NCBI GenBank assembly: GCA_009885995.1
Contig: VFJQ01000008.1
Span: forward strand, 1 to 64,000
Direction of reading: 5' to 3'
DNA: 64,000 nucleotides
DNA from: Verrucomicrobiota bacterium
Lineage (GTDB): Bacteria > Verrucomicrobiota > Verrucomicrobiia > Chthoniobacterales > Chthoniobacteraceae
Part shown: one piece after another, positions 52,002-61,164 of the stretch
Layout of the letters: each line of letters begins with the position of its first letter
How positions within the stretch are numbered: position 1 is the first letter of the stretch
Position numbers and translations under genes: made by a program
The notes under the pieces: generated by a model
What the model saw: only the letters and a program-made list of their open reading frames with translations
The model's database searches: none
Told to the model about the DNA's origin: nothing

Positions 52002-52780
52002 GCACCGTGCTGCCCACTGATTCCCAAGTGCTCGCCGGCAATCGCGCCGCCGGCAATGAGACACTCGTCCGCACCGAGAAGCTCGTGAAGATCTACGGCG
52101 GTCGTGCGGTGGTGAACGGGGTCGATATCGACTGCAAGCGTGGCGAAATCGTGGGCCTGCTCGGGCCGAATGGCGCGGGCAAGACGACGAGCTTTTACAT
52201 GATCGTGGGCCTCGTGCAGCCGAACGGCGGGCGTGTGATTTTCAACAACAAGGACGTGACCGACCTCGCGATGTATAAGCGGGCGCGCATGGGCATGGGC
52301 TACCTGCCGCAGGAGGAATCGATCTTCCGCAAGCTCACCGTGCAGGAGAACCTGATGGCGATCCTCGAGACGACGGACATGGGCCGCAAGGCGCGCAAGG
52401 CGCGGTGCGCGGAGTTGCTCACGCAGTTCGGCATCGAGCACGTGGCGAAGCAGCTCGCGCTCACGCTTTCCGGCGGTGAGAAGCGGCGGCTCACCATCGC
52501 GCGATCGCTGGTCACCAACCCGAGCCTGATCATGCTCGATGAGCCCTTCAGCGGCGTGGACCCGATCGCCGTGAACGAGATCCAGCAGATCATCGCAAAC
52601 CTGCGCGACAACGGGCTCGGCATCCTGATCACCGATCACAACGTCCGCGAAACCCTCTCGATCGTCGATCGCGCCTACCTCATCTTCGAGGGCCGCGTCG
52701 TGACGCAGGGCACCAAGGATTTCCTCATCAATGACCCCACAGCCCGCCGCGTCTATCTCGGCGAAGGCTTCCAAATGTAA
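51998..52780 (+). CDS. lptB: LPS export ABC transporter ATPase LptB
   Basis: A 260-residue ATPase powering LPS extraction from the inner membrane with LptFG. It has Walker A GLLGPNGAGKTTSFYM, the LptB-typical YLPQEESIFRKLTV, signature LSGGEKRRLTIARSL, Walker B SLIMLDEPFSGVDPIAV and H-loop ITDHNVRETL. The start is TTG at 51998, overlapping the lptA stop as TTGA. lptF and lptG are not in the window. hpf follows after 11 bases. Confidence 0.96.
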   Translation: MSTVLPTDSQVLAGNRAAGNETLVRTEKLVKIYGGRAVVNGVDIDCKRGEIVGLLGPNGAGKTTSFYMIVGLVQPNGGRVIFNNKDVTDLAMYKRARMGMGYLPQEESIFRKLTVQENLMAILETTDMGRKARKARCAELLTQFGIEHVAKQLALTLSGGEKRRLTIARSLVTNPSLIMLDEPFSGVDPIAVNEIQQIIANLRDNGLGILITDHNVRETLSIVDRAYLIFEGRVVTQGTKDFLINDPTARRVYLGEGFQM

Positions 52781-52791
52781 CCCACGCCTCC

Positions 52792-53370
52792 ATGCAAACC
52801 GCCAACGTCAACGTCCCCATCCAGGTCACTGGTCGCCACGTCAGCATCACCGAAGCGATCAAGAACTACGCGCAGTCGCGCGTCGAACACATCCACCTCG
52901 ATTACCCGCGCATCATCGACGTGCAGGTCATCCTCGACGTCGAGAAGCACCGGCACTTCGCCGAGATCATCCTGCACTGCTCGAACCACATCACCATCGA
53001 AGCGAGCCACGAGTGCGACGATATGTATGCGGCCATCGACGGTGTGACGGCGAAAGTCACGCAGCAGATGCGGAAGTTCAAAACCAAGCTCCTGCGCAAC
53101 CACCGCCCGCGCGGCAAGGACATCCGGCACCTCGAAGAGACGGTGCTGCACGTGGGTGCGGCCTTCGAGCAGACTGAGGAATCCGAGCCGCAGGTGATCA
53201 AGACCGAACGTTATCCCGTGAAGCCGATGTTCGTGGATGAAGCCGTGCTGCAGCTCGAGATGTCGAACCGGCAGTTCGTCGTCTTCCTCAACGCGAAGTC
53301 CGAAATCGTGAACATCCTCTATCGGCGCAAGGACGGCGGCCTCGGATTGATCGAGCCGGCTTTCGCGTAA
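52792..53370 (+). CDS. hpf: Ribosome hibernation promoting factor, long form
   Basis: A 192-residue protein of the long HPF type. The N-terminal YfiA-like domain begins VNVPIQVTGRHVSITEAIKN and contains DDMYAAIDGVTAKVTQQMRK. The C-terminal dimerisation domain (about 135-185) shows KTERYPVKPMFVDEAVLQLE and FLNAKSEIVNILYRRKDGG. Long HPF pairs ribosomes into 100S dimers in stationary phase. lptB-hpf adjacency is widespread (often with rpoN between). It ends with a strong terminator. Confidence 0.96.
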   Translation: MQTANVNVPIQVTGRHVSITEAIKNYAQSRVEHIHLDYPRIIDVQVILDVEKHRHFAEIILHCSNHITIEASHECDDMYAAIDGVTAKVTQQMRKFKTKLLRNHRPRGKDIRHLEETVLHVGAAFEQTEESEPQVIKTERYPVKPMFVDEAVLQLEMSNRQFVVFLNAKSEIVNILYRRKDGGLGLIEPAFA

Positions 53371-53390
53371 CGACTTTCGGAAAACAAAAA

Positions 53391-53414
53391 CGCCTCCCGG
53401 CAAACCGGGAGGCG
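53391..53414 (+). terminator. Intrinsic terminator after hpf
   Basis: A perfect 10-bp stem, CGCCTCCCGG (53391-53400) with CCGGGAGGCG (53405-53414), and a CAAA loop. It is flanked by an A-rich run (AAAACAAAAA) on the left and TCTTGAAAAT on the right, so it can stop transcription of hpf and possibly also of the converging prepilin gene. Confidence 0.85.
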
Positions 53415-53446
53415 TCTTGAAAATCTGCGTGTGGCAGTGGCTCGGT

Positions 53447-54160
53447 TTAGCGCGGGTTGAGCACCTTGCAGCCGACGAGCCACGGATCCTCTGCCGAGGC
53501 GTCCTCGGAGAAGACGTTCTTATTGCCGGCGCCCTTGCGGGTGACGGTGTAGGTCTGGGTGTTGCAGCGCTCTTCCTTCGCGCTGCCATCGTTGCGGACG
53601 ACGATGGCGACCTTGCCCTTCCACGCGGCGCCGTAGTCGTTTTCCTTGTTCGAGTATTTCGGATCCGATTCGCTGCCCTGCGTAAAGCCGTCGGCGATGA
53701 TCGGCCAGCTCGCGTTGGAGACTTCGCTCAGCCCGCGCACGTAAGCATAGGCGTTCTCGCCCTGCTCGAGGATCTTGCCCTGACTGCTGATGTCATTATC
53801 CGGACCCTTCTGGGCGCCATTGGCGTCCTTGCACCACCGGGAGGCGGTATTACCGAAGGGTGATTCGTTGGCGAGGTAGCCGGGGATCAGGTTGGCGAAC
53901 GCCGCGTTCGCATCGCTGAGTTCGCCGCCACCGCCGGGCGCGTCCTGATTATTCTGCGAGGGATACGAGCCGTCGTGATCGCCAGCGAACATTTTCAATG
54001 CAGGGAAGATGCCCTTGGCCTGCGAGAGGCACTTGATGCGCAGGGCTTTTTCCTGCGCGGTGCCATAGACCGGGATGGCGATGCTGGCGAGCAAGGCGAT
54101 GATCGCGATGACGACGAGCAGTTCGATGAGGGTGAAGGCGTGGGACCGGGTGAGTTTCAT
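53447..54160 (-). CDS. Type II/IV prepilin-like protein
   Basis: A 237-residue class III-signal pseudopilin. The prepilin peptidase site and hydrophobic helix read HAFTLIELLVVIAIIALL after a short basic leader (MKLTRS). The body contains SQAKGIFPALKMFAGDHDGS, typical of GspG/DUF1559-like verrucomicrobial prepilins with a soluble globular head. It could be a subunit for the pilus-like machine encoded at 12278-19413, but no prepilin peptidase or ATPase is nearby. ATG at 54160. Two pairs of cysteines may form disulfides in the head domain. Confidence 0.92.
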   Translation of the reverse strand: MKLTRSHAFTLIELLVVIAIIALLASIAIPVYGTAQEKALRIKCLSQAKGIFPALKMFAGDHDGSYPSQNNQDAPGGGGELSDANAAFANLIPGYLANESPFGNTASRWCKDANGAQKGPDNDISSQGKILEQGENAYAYVRGLSEVSNASWPIIADGFTQGSESDPKYSNKENDYGAAWKGKVAIVVRNDGSAKEERCNTQTYTVTRKGAGNKNVFSEDASAEDPWLVGCKVLNPR

Positions 54161-54482
54161 GGTTCGATTTTGGCGGGACATTGGGTTGCGCAGAATAGTG
54201 GCGCGAGTTAGCCCGGCAATCCCTTTGTCGCTGTGTTGGCGAGAAATTTTGCGATGGGAACGTGGCGGTAACGTGACGATAACAAATGCGCTCCCCTCGC
54301 GGGGTCATCCTGAGCGGAGCGCCGCTTCGCGAAGCGAAAGGCGCGCAGTCGAAGGACCCCGTGCAAGTTCCTGCGGCACCCGCTGCGAGAGTCGCAGGCA
54401 GTCTGCACGGGGTCCTTCGACTCCGAGCCGCCCCGCCTTCGCCCTCGGCGGCGCTCCGCTCAGGATGACCTGCGAAGAGAGT
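54161..54482. repeat. Intergenic region with nested inverted repeat (54304-54469)
   Basis: This 322-base gap between the prepilin and glgB has no gene that I can support. Its right half is a nested inverted repeat. The outer arms start GTCATCCTGAGCGGAGCG at 54304 and end with the complement at 54469. Inner arms 54348-54365 and 54404-54421 carry GTCGAAGGACCCCGTGCA and its complement. The core between them is about 38 bases. The motif resembles the mobile or REP-like intergenic palindromes scattered in many bacterial genomes. The left part (54161-54300) is the prepilin's upstream region. Confidence 0.75.
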
Positions 54483-56693
54483 TCACCGCCGCCACTTGAA
54501 GCCGACCGTCGATAACGGCGGCAGGCGCAGCACGAGCGAGTGGCTCTTGCCCTGCCACGAGATCGCGTCGGCGTGCATCCCGCCGAGGTTGCCGAGGTTC
54601 CCGCCGCCGTAGGTCTGCGCGTCGGTATTGAGCACTTCTTCGTAGAAGCCGCCGCTGTGGACACCAACGCGGTAGCCTTCGCGAGGGACGGGTGTGGCAT
54701 TGACGACGAAGATGATCACGTCGCCGTCGCGCGATTTGCGCATGAAGGCGATGACGGAGTTGTCGCTATCGTAGAAGTCGATCCACTCGAAGCCGTCGTA
54801 GGTGTCGTCGAGATCCCAGAGCGCGGGCTCGCGTTTGTAGAGCCAGTTGAGGTGCTGGACGAGGCGCTTGAGTCCGTCGTGCTCGGGGTAAGCGCAGAGG
54901 TGCCAGTCGAGCGACGTGTCGTGATTCCACTCGCGCCACTGGCCGAACTCGCCGCCCATGAAGCCGAGCTTTTTTCCCGGATGCGCGAACATCCACGCGT
55001 AGAACATCCGCAGGTTCGCGAACTTCTGCCACAGGTCGCCGGGCATCTTGTTGATCATCGAACCCTTGCCGTGGACGACTTCATCGTGGCTGAGCACGAG
55101 GATGAAGTGCTCGTGAAATGCGTAGAGCAGCGAGAAGGTGACCGTGCCCTGGTGGTAGCGCCGGTAGAGCGGATCCTTCTGCATGTATTCGAGGAAGTCG
55201 TGCATCCACCCCATGTTCCATTTGAAGCCGAAGCCGAGCCCCCCGAGGTAAGTCGGCCGCGACACACCGGGCCACGCGGTCGATTCCTCGGCGATGGTCA
55301 TGATGCCCGGATGCCGCTCGTAGCAGACTTCGTTGAAGCGCTTGAGGAAATGGATCGCGTCGAGATTCTCGCGACCGCCGTGCGGGTTCGGGATCCACTC
55401 ACCGGGCTGGCGCGAGTAGTCGAGGTAGAGCATCGACGCGACCGCATCCACGCGCAGCCCGTCGATGTGATACTCGGCGAGCCAGAAGAGCGCGTTGGCG
55501 ATGAAGAAATTGCGCACCTCGTTGCGGCCGAAATTCGGGATGAGCGTGCCCCAGTCCTGATGCTCGCCCTGCTTCGGGTCGGCGTGCTCGTAGAGCGCGG
55601 TGCCGTCGAACTTCGCGAGGCCAAACTCGTCCTTCGGAAAATGCCCCGGCACCCAGTCGAGAATCACGCCGATGCCCGCCTGGTGGAAGCGATCCACGAG
55701 ATAGCGGAACTCGTCCGGATTCCCAAAACGCGAGGTCGGCGCAAAGAACCCCGTGACTTGATACCCCCACGACCCGTCGAACGGATGCTCGGAAACCGGC
55801 AACAACTCGACGTGCGTGTAACCCATCTCGACCACGTAAGGCAGCAGCGTGTCCGCCATCTCGCGGTAGCTCAGGTAGCGATCACCTTCCTCCGGCTTGC
55901 GCTGCCACGAGCCGAGATGCACCTCGTAGATGCTCACCGCCGCGCGCGGCCAATCCTGCGTCTTGCGCTGCTCGATCCACTTCGCATCGCTCCACGCGTA
56001 GCGGTCGAGTTCGAAGACGAGCGACGCCGTCTCCGTGCCGTTCTGGCCAAAGAACGCGAACGGGTCGCTCTTCACGCGGAGGCCGCCGTGGCAATCGCGC
56101 AGCTCGTATTTGTAGTGCGCGCCCTCGGCCACATCGGGGATGAAAATTTCCCACACCCCACAGCCGAGCAGCTTGCGCATCGGGTGCGTGCGGCCATCCC
56201 AGCCATTGAAGTCGCCCACCACCGACACGCGCTGCGCATTCGGCGCCCACACGTGGAAGGTCGTGCCGCGCGCGCCATCGACTTCCGTGAGATGCGCGCC
56301 GAGCTTCTTCCACAGCTCCCAGTGCTGGCCTTCGGCGAAGAGGTGGAGGTCGAGCTGCCCGAGGATCGTTCCGAACGAATACGGATCGCGCTGCGTCCAC
56401 GTCTGGCCGTTGTGCGCGGTGAACTCGAGCGTGTAGCGGAACCGCTCCGTCGCACCTTCGAGCGCCGCGATGAAGAACCCTTCGTGATGCACCCGCACCG
56501 CTGGCCACGATTTCTTCGGGTCATCGACGCTGCGCACCGTCACCGCCTTCGCATCGGCCCGGAAGACGCGCACGACGAGTTGATCGCCCGACTGGTGCAT
56601 TCCGAGGAGCGCGAACGGATCGCCGTGGCGGGCCTCGATGATCGCATGGAGGGCACCGTCATCTATCGTCGGGAGAGAGGTGGAAAGTTTCAT
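54483..56693 (-). CDS. glgB: 1,4-alpha-glucan branching enzyme
   Basis: A 736-residue GH13 enzyme that makes alpha-1,6 branches in glycogen. The N-terminal region includes a CBM48 module (FHVWAPNAQRVSVVGDFNGW). The catalytic domain has EVHLGSWQR, the nucleophile region DGLRVDAVASMLYLDYSR, acid/base Glu in TIAEESTAWPG, and LSHDEVVHGKGS. Length matches the long bacterial form. The ATG at 56693 opens MKLSTSLPTIDDG. glgA, glgC and glgP are not in the window. The glycosyltransferase upstream is on the same strand 58 bases away. Confidence 0.97.
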   Translation of the reverse strand: MKLSTSLPTIDDGALHAIIEARHGDPFALLGMHQSGDQLVVRVFRADAKAVTVRSVDDPKKSWPAVRVHHEGFFIAALEGATERFRYTLEFTAHNGQTWTQRDPYSFGTILGQLDLHLFAEGQHWELWKKLGAHLTEVDGARGTTFHVWAPNAQRVSVVGDFNGWDGRTHPMRKLLGCGVWEIFIPDVAEGAHYKYELRDCHGGLRVKSDPFAFFGQNGTETASLVFELDRYAWSDAKWIEQRKTQDWPRAAVSIYEVHLGSWQRKPEEGDRYLSYREMADTLLPYVVEMGYTHVELLPVSEHPFDGSWGYQVTGFFAPTSRFGNPDEFRYLVDRFHQAGIGVILDWVPGHFPKDEFGLAKFDGTALYEHADPKQGEHQDWGTLIPNFGRNEVRNFFIANALFWLAEYHIDGLRVDAVASMLYLDYSRQPGEWIPNPHGGRENLDAIHFLKRFNEVCYERHPGIMTIAEESTAWPGVSRPTYLGGLGFGFKWNMGWMHDFLEYMQKDPLYRRYHQGTVTFSLLYAFHEHFILVLSHDEVVHGKGSMINKMPGDLWQKFANLRMFYAWMFAHPGKKLGFMGGEFGQWREWNHDTSLDWHLCAYPEHDGLKRLVQHLNWLYKREPALWDLDDTYDGFEWIDFYDSDNSVIAFMRKSRDGDVIIFVVNATPVPREGYRVGVHSGGFYEEVLNTDAQTYGGGNLGNLGGMHADAISWQGKSHSLVLRLPPLSTVGFKWRR

Positions 56694-56751
56694 CGCCCGC
56701 TCATGCAATCGCGAACCATGCGCCCCGCCAAGTGCGAATCTGTAAGCGCGG

Positions 56752-57837
56752 CTACATCAGCAGAGGCGCGATCTGCTCCCGCCAGATCGTCTCCCACGAG
56801 TAGCGCCGCAGCGCCTCGCGCCTCGCTCGGTGCGCGGGCGAACGATCCAGCGTCCGCTCGATGAGGCTCGCGATTTCGCCCACCGACGCGTCGGCGGCAA
56901 ACACCTGCAAACCGTGTTCGAGCAGTCCGTTGATCGGGTCCACATCCGCGCAAAACGCAGCGATCCGATGCACCGCCGCCTCGATCACCGGCAGGCCGAA
57001 GCCCTCCTGCCGGCTCGGGAAAAAGAGCGCATCGGCCAGCGCGTAAAGCGACACGACATCCGAATCCCCGACGGCGAACGAGTCCCCCACAAACAGCGCC
57101 GCCTCGCGCAAGCCGAGCGCGTCGCGCCGGCGGTGCAGCTCCGCAGCGTAGGCGTCGCTCTTTGCATTGTGCGGATCGGCGGCGGCTGTGATCAACGTCA
57201 CTGCGTCGCGCCCGCGCCGGCGCAATTCCGCGACCACCTCGAGCCCCAGTTCCACGTTCTTTCGGCGCAGCAGCCGCGTCGGCTGGATCAGCACGATTTC
57301 CCGCGCGAGCAGCCCGTGCTTCCCGGCGAACGCCTTTACCGCAGGCGTGAGCCCGAGCACGGCGGCTGGGTCGATGCCATTCGGGATCACCCGCGCCTCG
57401 CAGCCGGTCAGCGCCGAAAACTGCCGCGCACGATGCTCCGACACCACCACGTAGGTGAACCGCGGACACGCCCGCGCCAGCCGATCCCACGGCGGTCGAT
57501 GCCACGGGTGATCGTAGTCGGGATTGCACGCCGCGAGGTCGTGGACCCACGCGACCCAGCGCACGTGTGGCATTTCCTCCGCGAACTGCCACAGCGCCTC
57601 CGTCAGCGGCAGGTCGAAAGGCATCGTCATTACATTATGCGCGATCACCACGTCGCGGTCCCGCAGCGCCTCGCGCAAGTCTTCCATCCGCCGAAGCACC
57701 GCGTCCGGCGCCCCGTGCCGCGCGATGGTCCGCGCCTCGTGCCCCGCATCCGCGAAGAGCCGGGCGTGCGCCCCGACGATGCTCTCCACACCGCCGATCA
57801 CCGGCGGCACCGAGTAGTGCAGCAAGCCGATCTTCAT
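56752..57837 (-). CDS. Family 4-type (GT-B) glycosyltransferase
   Basis: A 361-residue GT-B glycosyltransferase. The acceptor domain begins MKIGLLHYSVPPVIGGVES. The donor domain shows VIPNGIDPAAVLG, LIQPTRLLRRKNVELGLEV and the EX7E motif in QEGFGLPVIEA. Donor and acceptor sugars are unknown. A link to glycogen is possible given adjacent glgB, but EPS or lipid glycosylation is equally likely. ATG at 57837; a much longer open frame upstream reads through unrelated intergenic and antisense DNA and is not used. Confidence 0.88.
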   Translation of the reverse strand: MKIGLLHYSVPPVIGGVESIVGAHARLFADAGHEARTIARHGAPDAVLRRMEDLREALRDRDVVIAHNVMTMPFDLPLTEALWQFAEEMPHVRWVAWVHDLAACNPDYDHPWHRPPWDRLARACPRFTYVVVSEHRARQFSALTGCEARVIPNGIDPAAVLGLTPAVKAFAGKHGLLAREIVLIQPTRLLRRKNVELGLEVVAELRRRGRDAVTLITAAADPHNAKSDAYAAELHRRRDALGLREAALFVGDSFAVGDSDVVSLYALADALFFPSRQEGFGLPVIEAAVHRIAAFCADVDPINGLLEHGLQVFAADASVGEIASLIERTLDRSPAHRARREALRRYSWETIWREQIAPLLM

Positions 57838-57879
57838 CCCCGCACGCCCCGTGGCGCGTGTGATGCTTTTGGCTGCGGT

Positions 57880-58152
57880 ATGAGATTCATCGCTCTCCTC
57901 ATTGTCGTCGCCATCATCTATCTCGCCTGGTCGCGCCGAGGTCCAGTCACCTCCGTCGATAACGCGATGAAGGAAGCCGATGCCGTGGCGGAGACGGCGC
58001 CGGCACGGAACCCGGCCACCGTTTATCCCCCGAAAGCGAAGACCGCGCAGCCCGCCCAGCCCGCGCAACCCTCCTCCGGCCTGCGCCGCCCGATCGACCG
58101 CACCCGCGCCGTGATGGATCAGGTCCAGCAACGCGCCGCCGAGCCATTTTAG
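57880..58152 (+). CDS. Small single-pass membrane protein
   Basis: A 90-residue protein starting MRFIALLIVVAIIYLAWSRR, a single membrane helix followed by basic residues. The soluble part is Ala/Pro-rich with a short helix near the C-terminus (MDQVQQRAAEPF). No family is recognised. It is divergent from the glycosyltransferase with a 42-base gap, and its stop codon touches a dispersed repeat. Coding is likely because of the clean hydrophobic start. Confidence 0.6.
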   Translation: MRFIALLIVVAIIYLAWSRRGPVTSVDNAMKEADAVAETAPARNPATVYPPKAKTAQPAQPAQPSSGLRRPIDRTRAVMDQVQQRAAEPF

Positions 58153-58218
58153 GTAGGGTCTTAGGTAGGGTCCGCTGTCCCAGCGGACCGCGGCGCGCTG
58201 AGGACAGCGCGCCCTACC
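58152..58218. repeat. Dispersed palindromic intergenic repeat, copy D
   Basis: Two tandem GGTAGGG left edges (58152-58158 and 58164-58170) and one right edge CCCTACC (58212-58218). Internal hairpins are TCCGCTGTCCCAGCGGA and GCGCGCTGAGGACAGCGCGC. The shared 12-mer is at 58197-58208. It lies between the small membrane protein and the tRNA gene. Confidence 0.7.
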
Positions 58219-58315
58219 CTGCAAACCGTGCTTGCGCAGCGGGCGCGACTCATTATTTTCCGCGCCCTCAAAAACGCCAGGGTAGCTCAGTGGTAGAGCG
58301 GGGGACTCATAAGCC

Positions 58316-58822
<507 letters not shown>

Positions 58823-58881
58823 TGGTTGGGTCCGGCAATTTGGCATTTGCCAATCGCGGTGCGCCATGTTTTTCGCCGCAC

Positions 58882-59235
58882 ATGAATGCCTCGACCGCTC
58901 TCCGCTTTGCCGCCGTGTTTGGATTTCTCGGTGTCGCGCTCGGCGCGTTCGGCGCGCATGGGTTGCACGATCTGCTGGTGAAGAACGAGCGGCTGGCGAA
59001 TTGGGAGACGGCAGTGCTTTACCACCTCGTCCACGCGGCGGTGCTGGTGGCGATTTCGATGGGCGAAAAGGTGCCGCGCCTGGCCTGGTGGCTGTTTGCG
59101 AGCGGGATCGTGGTCTTCAGCGGGACGCTATACGTGCTCGCGATCACGAACATGAAATGGCTCGGCGCGATCACGCCGCTCGGCGGGTTGGCGCTGCTCG
59201 GCGGCTGGCTGGCGCTCGCCTTCGCGCGGCGCTAG
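58882..59235 (+). CDS. DUF423 family membrane protein
   Basis: A 117-residue protein with four membrane helices. The N-terminus has the DUF423 signature FLGVALGAFGAHGL, followed by TAVLYHLVHAAVL and the C-terminal ITPLGGLALLGGWLALA. Family members (YwdK, TMEM256-like) are widespread small membrane proteins of unknown function. ATG at 58882, where the family domain begins; a longer frame upstream is not conserved-looking. The converging nucleotidyltransferase overlaps by four bases. Confidence 0.92.
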   Translation: MNASTALRFAAVFGFLGVALGAFGAHGLHDLLVKNERLANWETAVLYHLVHAAVLVAISMGEKVPRLAWWLFASGIVVFSGTLYVLAITNMKWLGAITPLGGLALLGGWLALAFARR

Positions 59236-60152
59236 GCGACGTCCGTATCGCGCAGCGTGCCGCCGGCGGTCCGTTCGGCGACGACGATGCAGCGCTCGAT
59301 GTCGGCAGCGGCGGCGACTTCTCCCCTGCTCCACACGAGCGAGTCGTGGACGCGCGCACCGGCGCCGATCCTCGCACCCGCTCCGATCGCGCTCGCGCCG
59401 GTGATGCGCGCATCAGGGTCGATGTGCGCGGCGGGGTCGATCCACGGGCCGGCGCTGAGTTGGCGATGCACGGCGAGATATTGCTCGCGCGAGCCGAGGT
59501 CGAACCACTCGCCGTCGTCGATCACCACGCCGCCTAGCTTCGCGCCGGAGCGGATCATGTCGCAGAAGATCGGGACGACGCTGATCTTCGTGGCGGCGGG
59601 GATGCGGGAGAAAAACTCCGGTTCGACGAGGTAGATGCCGGTGAAAAGGAACTGCGGCGTGCGGTCCGGATGAAGTCGGCGGGCGATGTCGGAGATGCGG
59701 CCGGTCTTCTCGTCCCACGCGACCTGCAGCGGGCCGTCCTTCGAGCGGAGCACGAGCGTGACTTCGTTGCCGGCGGCGCGATGGGCGCGCAGCGCGGGCG
59801 CGAGCGGGAGCGTGCTGAGGATGTCGCCGTTATAGACCCAGAACGGCCCGCCGCGGAGCACGTCCTCGACGTTTTTGATGCCGCCCGCCGTCTCGAGCAC
59901 CTCGGGGGTTTCCTCCCGAAAGACGATGGGCGCACCGCGATAGGCGGTCTCGGGAAAGACGCGCGGATACACGTCGGCGCGCCAGTGCGTATTCACCACG
60001 AAGCGCTCGACGCCGATGCCGAGCAGGTGATCGAACGCGTAAGTGAGCAGCGGGCGATTGGCGACCGGGATGAGCGGCTTCGGGCAGTGATCGGTGAGCG
60101 GACGCAGCCGCGTGCCGAGGCCTGCGCCGAGGACGAAAGCCTGCGCGATCAC
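59232..60152 (-). CDS. Nucleotidyltransferase (NDP-sugar pyrophosphorylase family)
   Basis: A 306-residue sugar-1-phosphate nucleotidyltransferase. The catalytic start is FVLGAGLGTRLRPLTDHCPK with the lysine in PKPLIPVANRPLL, and the metal-site aspartate lies in VYNGDILSTLPL. The C-terminal hexapeptide-like repeats (DPDARITGASAIGAGARIGA) form a partial left-handed beta-helix. It resembles mannose-1-phosphate guanylyltransferase and MurU-type enzymes; the exact sugar is uncertain. GTG start at 60152 overlaps the tsaB stop as GTGA. Last gene of the sppA-to-here operon. Confidence 0.88.
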   Translation of the reverse strand: MIAQAFVLGAGLGTRLRPLTDHCPKPLIPVANRPLLTYAFDHLLGIGVERFVVNTHWRADVYPRVFPETAYRGAPIVFREETPEVLETAGGIKNVEDVLRGGPFWVYNGDILSTLPLAPALRAHRAAGNEVTLVLRSKDGPLQVAWDEKTGRISDIARRLHPDRTPQFLFTGIYLVEPEFFSRIPAATKISVVPIFCDMIRSGAKLGGVVIDDGEWFDLGSREQYLAVHRQLSAGPWIDPAAHIDPDARITGASAIGAGARIGAGARVHDSLVWSRGEVAAAADIERCIVVAERTAGGTLRDTDVA

Positions 60153-60751
60153 CGTGCCTTCGGTTGCGTGATGTGCGGCTCGCGCAGGTAGAGCGGCTCG
60201 AGGTCTTCAGTCTGCACGATGCCGATACCCGCGACGGCCATCTCCGCGAGGATCACAGCGCTCGGGCGGACGATCTGCACCGAGGGAAAGGCCGGGACCG
60301 GCGCGGTGGCATAGACCGGCAGTGCGCGCGCGGCGATCTCGTCGCGCACCTCGCGTTCGCTGAGGAGCCGCGGGCCGTCCTGGCAGGTGCGCCGATGCAG
60401 CCATGTGAAATAGAACGCGCCACGGCGGGCGTCGCCGATGGCGAAATACTCCTCGTTGTCGGGCTCGAGCGCGGCGACCGACGGGATGCCGACCAACTCG
60501 GCGCCGAGGACGAGATTCATGCCGATCGCCGCCGCAATGCCGACGCGCACGCCGGCGTAGGAGCCGGGGCCGAGGCCGACGACGATGCGATCGAATCGCG
60601 CGGCGTATCCGCGCGCCTTTTCCAGCGCAGTGAAGAGCTCGGAGCTGTGGCTGCGGTCGGCCTGAAAACGCCGTTGGTAGGAGATCTCGCCGAAGGAATA
60701 AACGGCCACGCTGCCTTCCGCTGTCGAGGTATCGAGGGCGAGGGCGATCAT
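60149..60751 (-). CDS. tsaB: tRNA t6A synthesis protein TsaB
   Basis: A 200-residue actin-fold pseudo-ATPase that partners TsaD and TsaE in making t6A37 on ANN-decoding tRNAs. It has LALDTSTAEGSVAVYS at the N-terminus and the TsaB signature FDRIVVGLGPGSYAGVRVG. ATG at 60751 overlaps the tsaE stop (ATGA). The C-terminal RimI-like acetyltransferase fusion seen in some bacteria is absent. tsaD is not in the window. Confidence 0.95.
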   Translation of the reverse strand: MIALALDTSTAEGSVAVYSFGEISYQRRFQADRSHSSELFTALEKARGYAARFDRIVVGLGPGSYAGVRVGIAAAIGMNLVLGAELVGIPSVAALEPDNEEYFAIGDARRGAFYFTWLHRRTCQDGPRLLSEREVRDEIAARALPVYATAPVPAFPSVQIVRPSAVILAEMAVAGIGIVQTEDLEPLYLREPHITQPKAR

Positions 60752-61164
60752 TTCCGTTCGGTGATGGAGCGCCGGTTGTCGCCGGTGATGCTGAGTTGGA
60801 ACCAACGCGTGTGCTCCGGGAGCAGGGCCGGAAATTTGTCCGCCCACTCAATGACGCATACGCCATCGCTGGCGAGGTAATCTTCGATGCCGATGTCGAT
60901 TACCTCGTCTTCATTTTCGATCCGGTAGAAGTCGAAGTGATAGAGCGGCATGAGGCCCCCGAGATACTCGTGGATGAGGGTGAAGGTCGGGCTGGTCACC
61001 TCGCCCATGTAGCCGAGGCCGTCGGCGAGGCCTTTGACGAACTGCGTCTTGCCCGAGCCAAGCTCGCCGCTCAGCGCGATGACGCCGCCACGCTGGAGGG
61101 CAGGCGCGAGCTTCTGCGCGAAGGCGAGGGTCTCAGAGGGTTTGGCGGAAGTGGTCGTAGCCAC
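60748..61164 (-). CDS. tsaE: tRNA t6A synthesis ATPase TsaE
   Basis: A 138-residue P-loop protein with Walker A GELGSGKTQFVKGLADGLG, followed by VTSPTFTLIHEY and YHFDFYRIENEDEV, all standard for TsaE. It regulates the TsaBD threonylcarbamoyl transferase. GTG start at 61164 overlaps the thiL 3' end by 32 bases, consistent with tight coupling in the operon. The downstream gene is tsaB, the usual order. Confidence 0.96.
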   Translation of the reverse strand: MATTTSAKPSETLAFAQKLAPALQRGGVIALSGELGSGKTQFVKGLADGLGYMGEVTSPTFTLIHEYLGGLMPLYHFDFYRIENEDEVIDIGIEDYLASDGVCVIEWADKFPALLPEHTRWFQLSITGDNRRSITERK

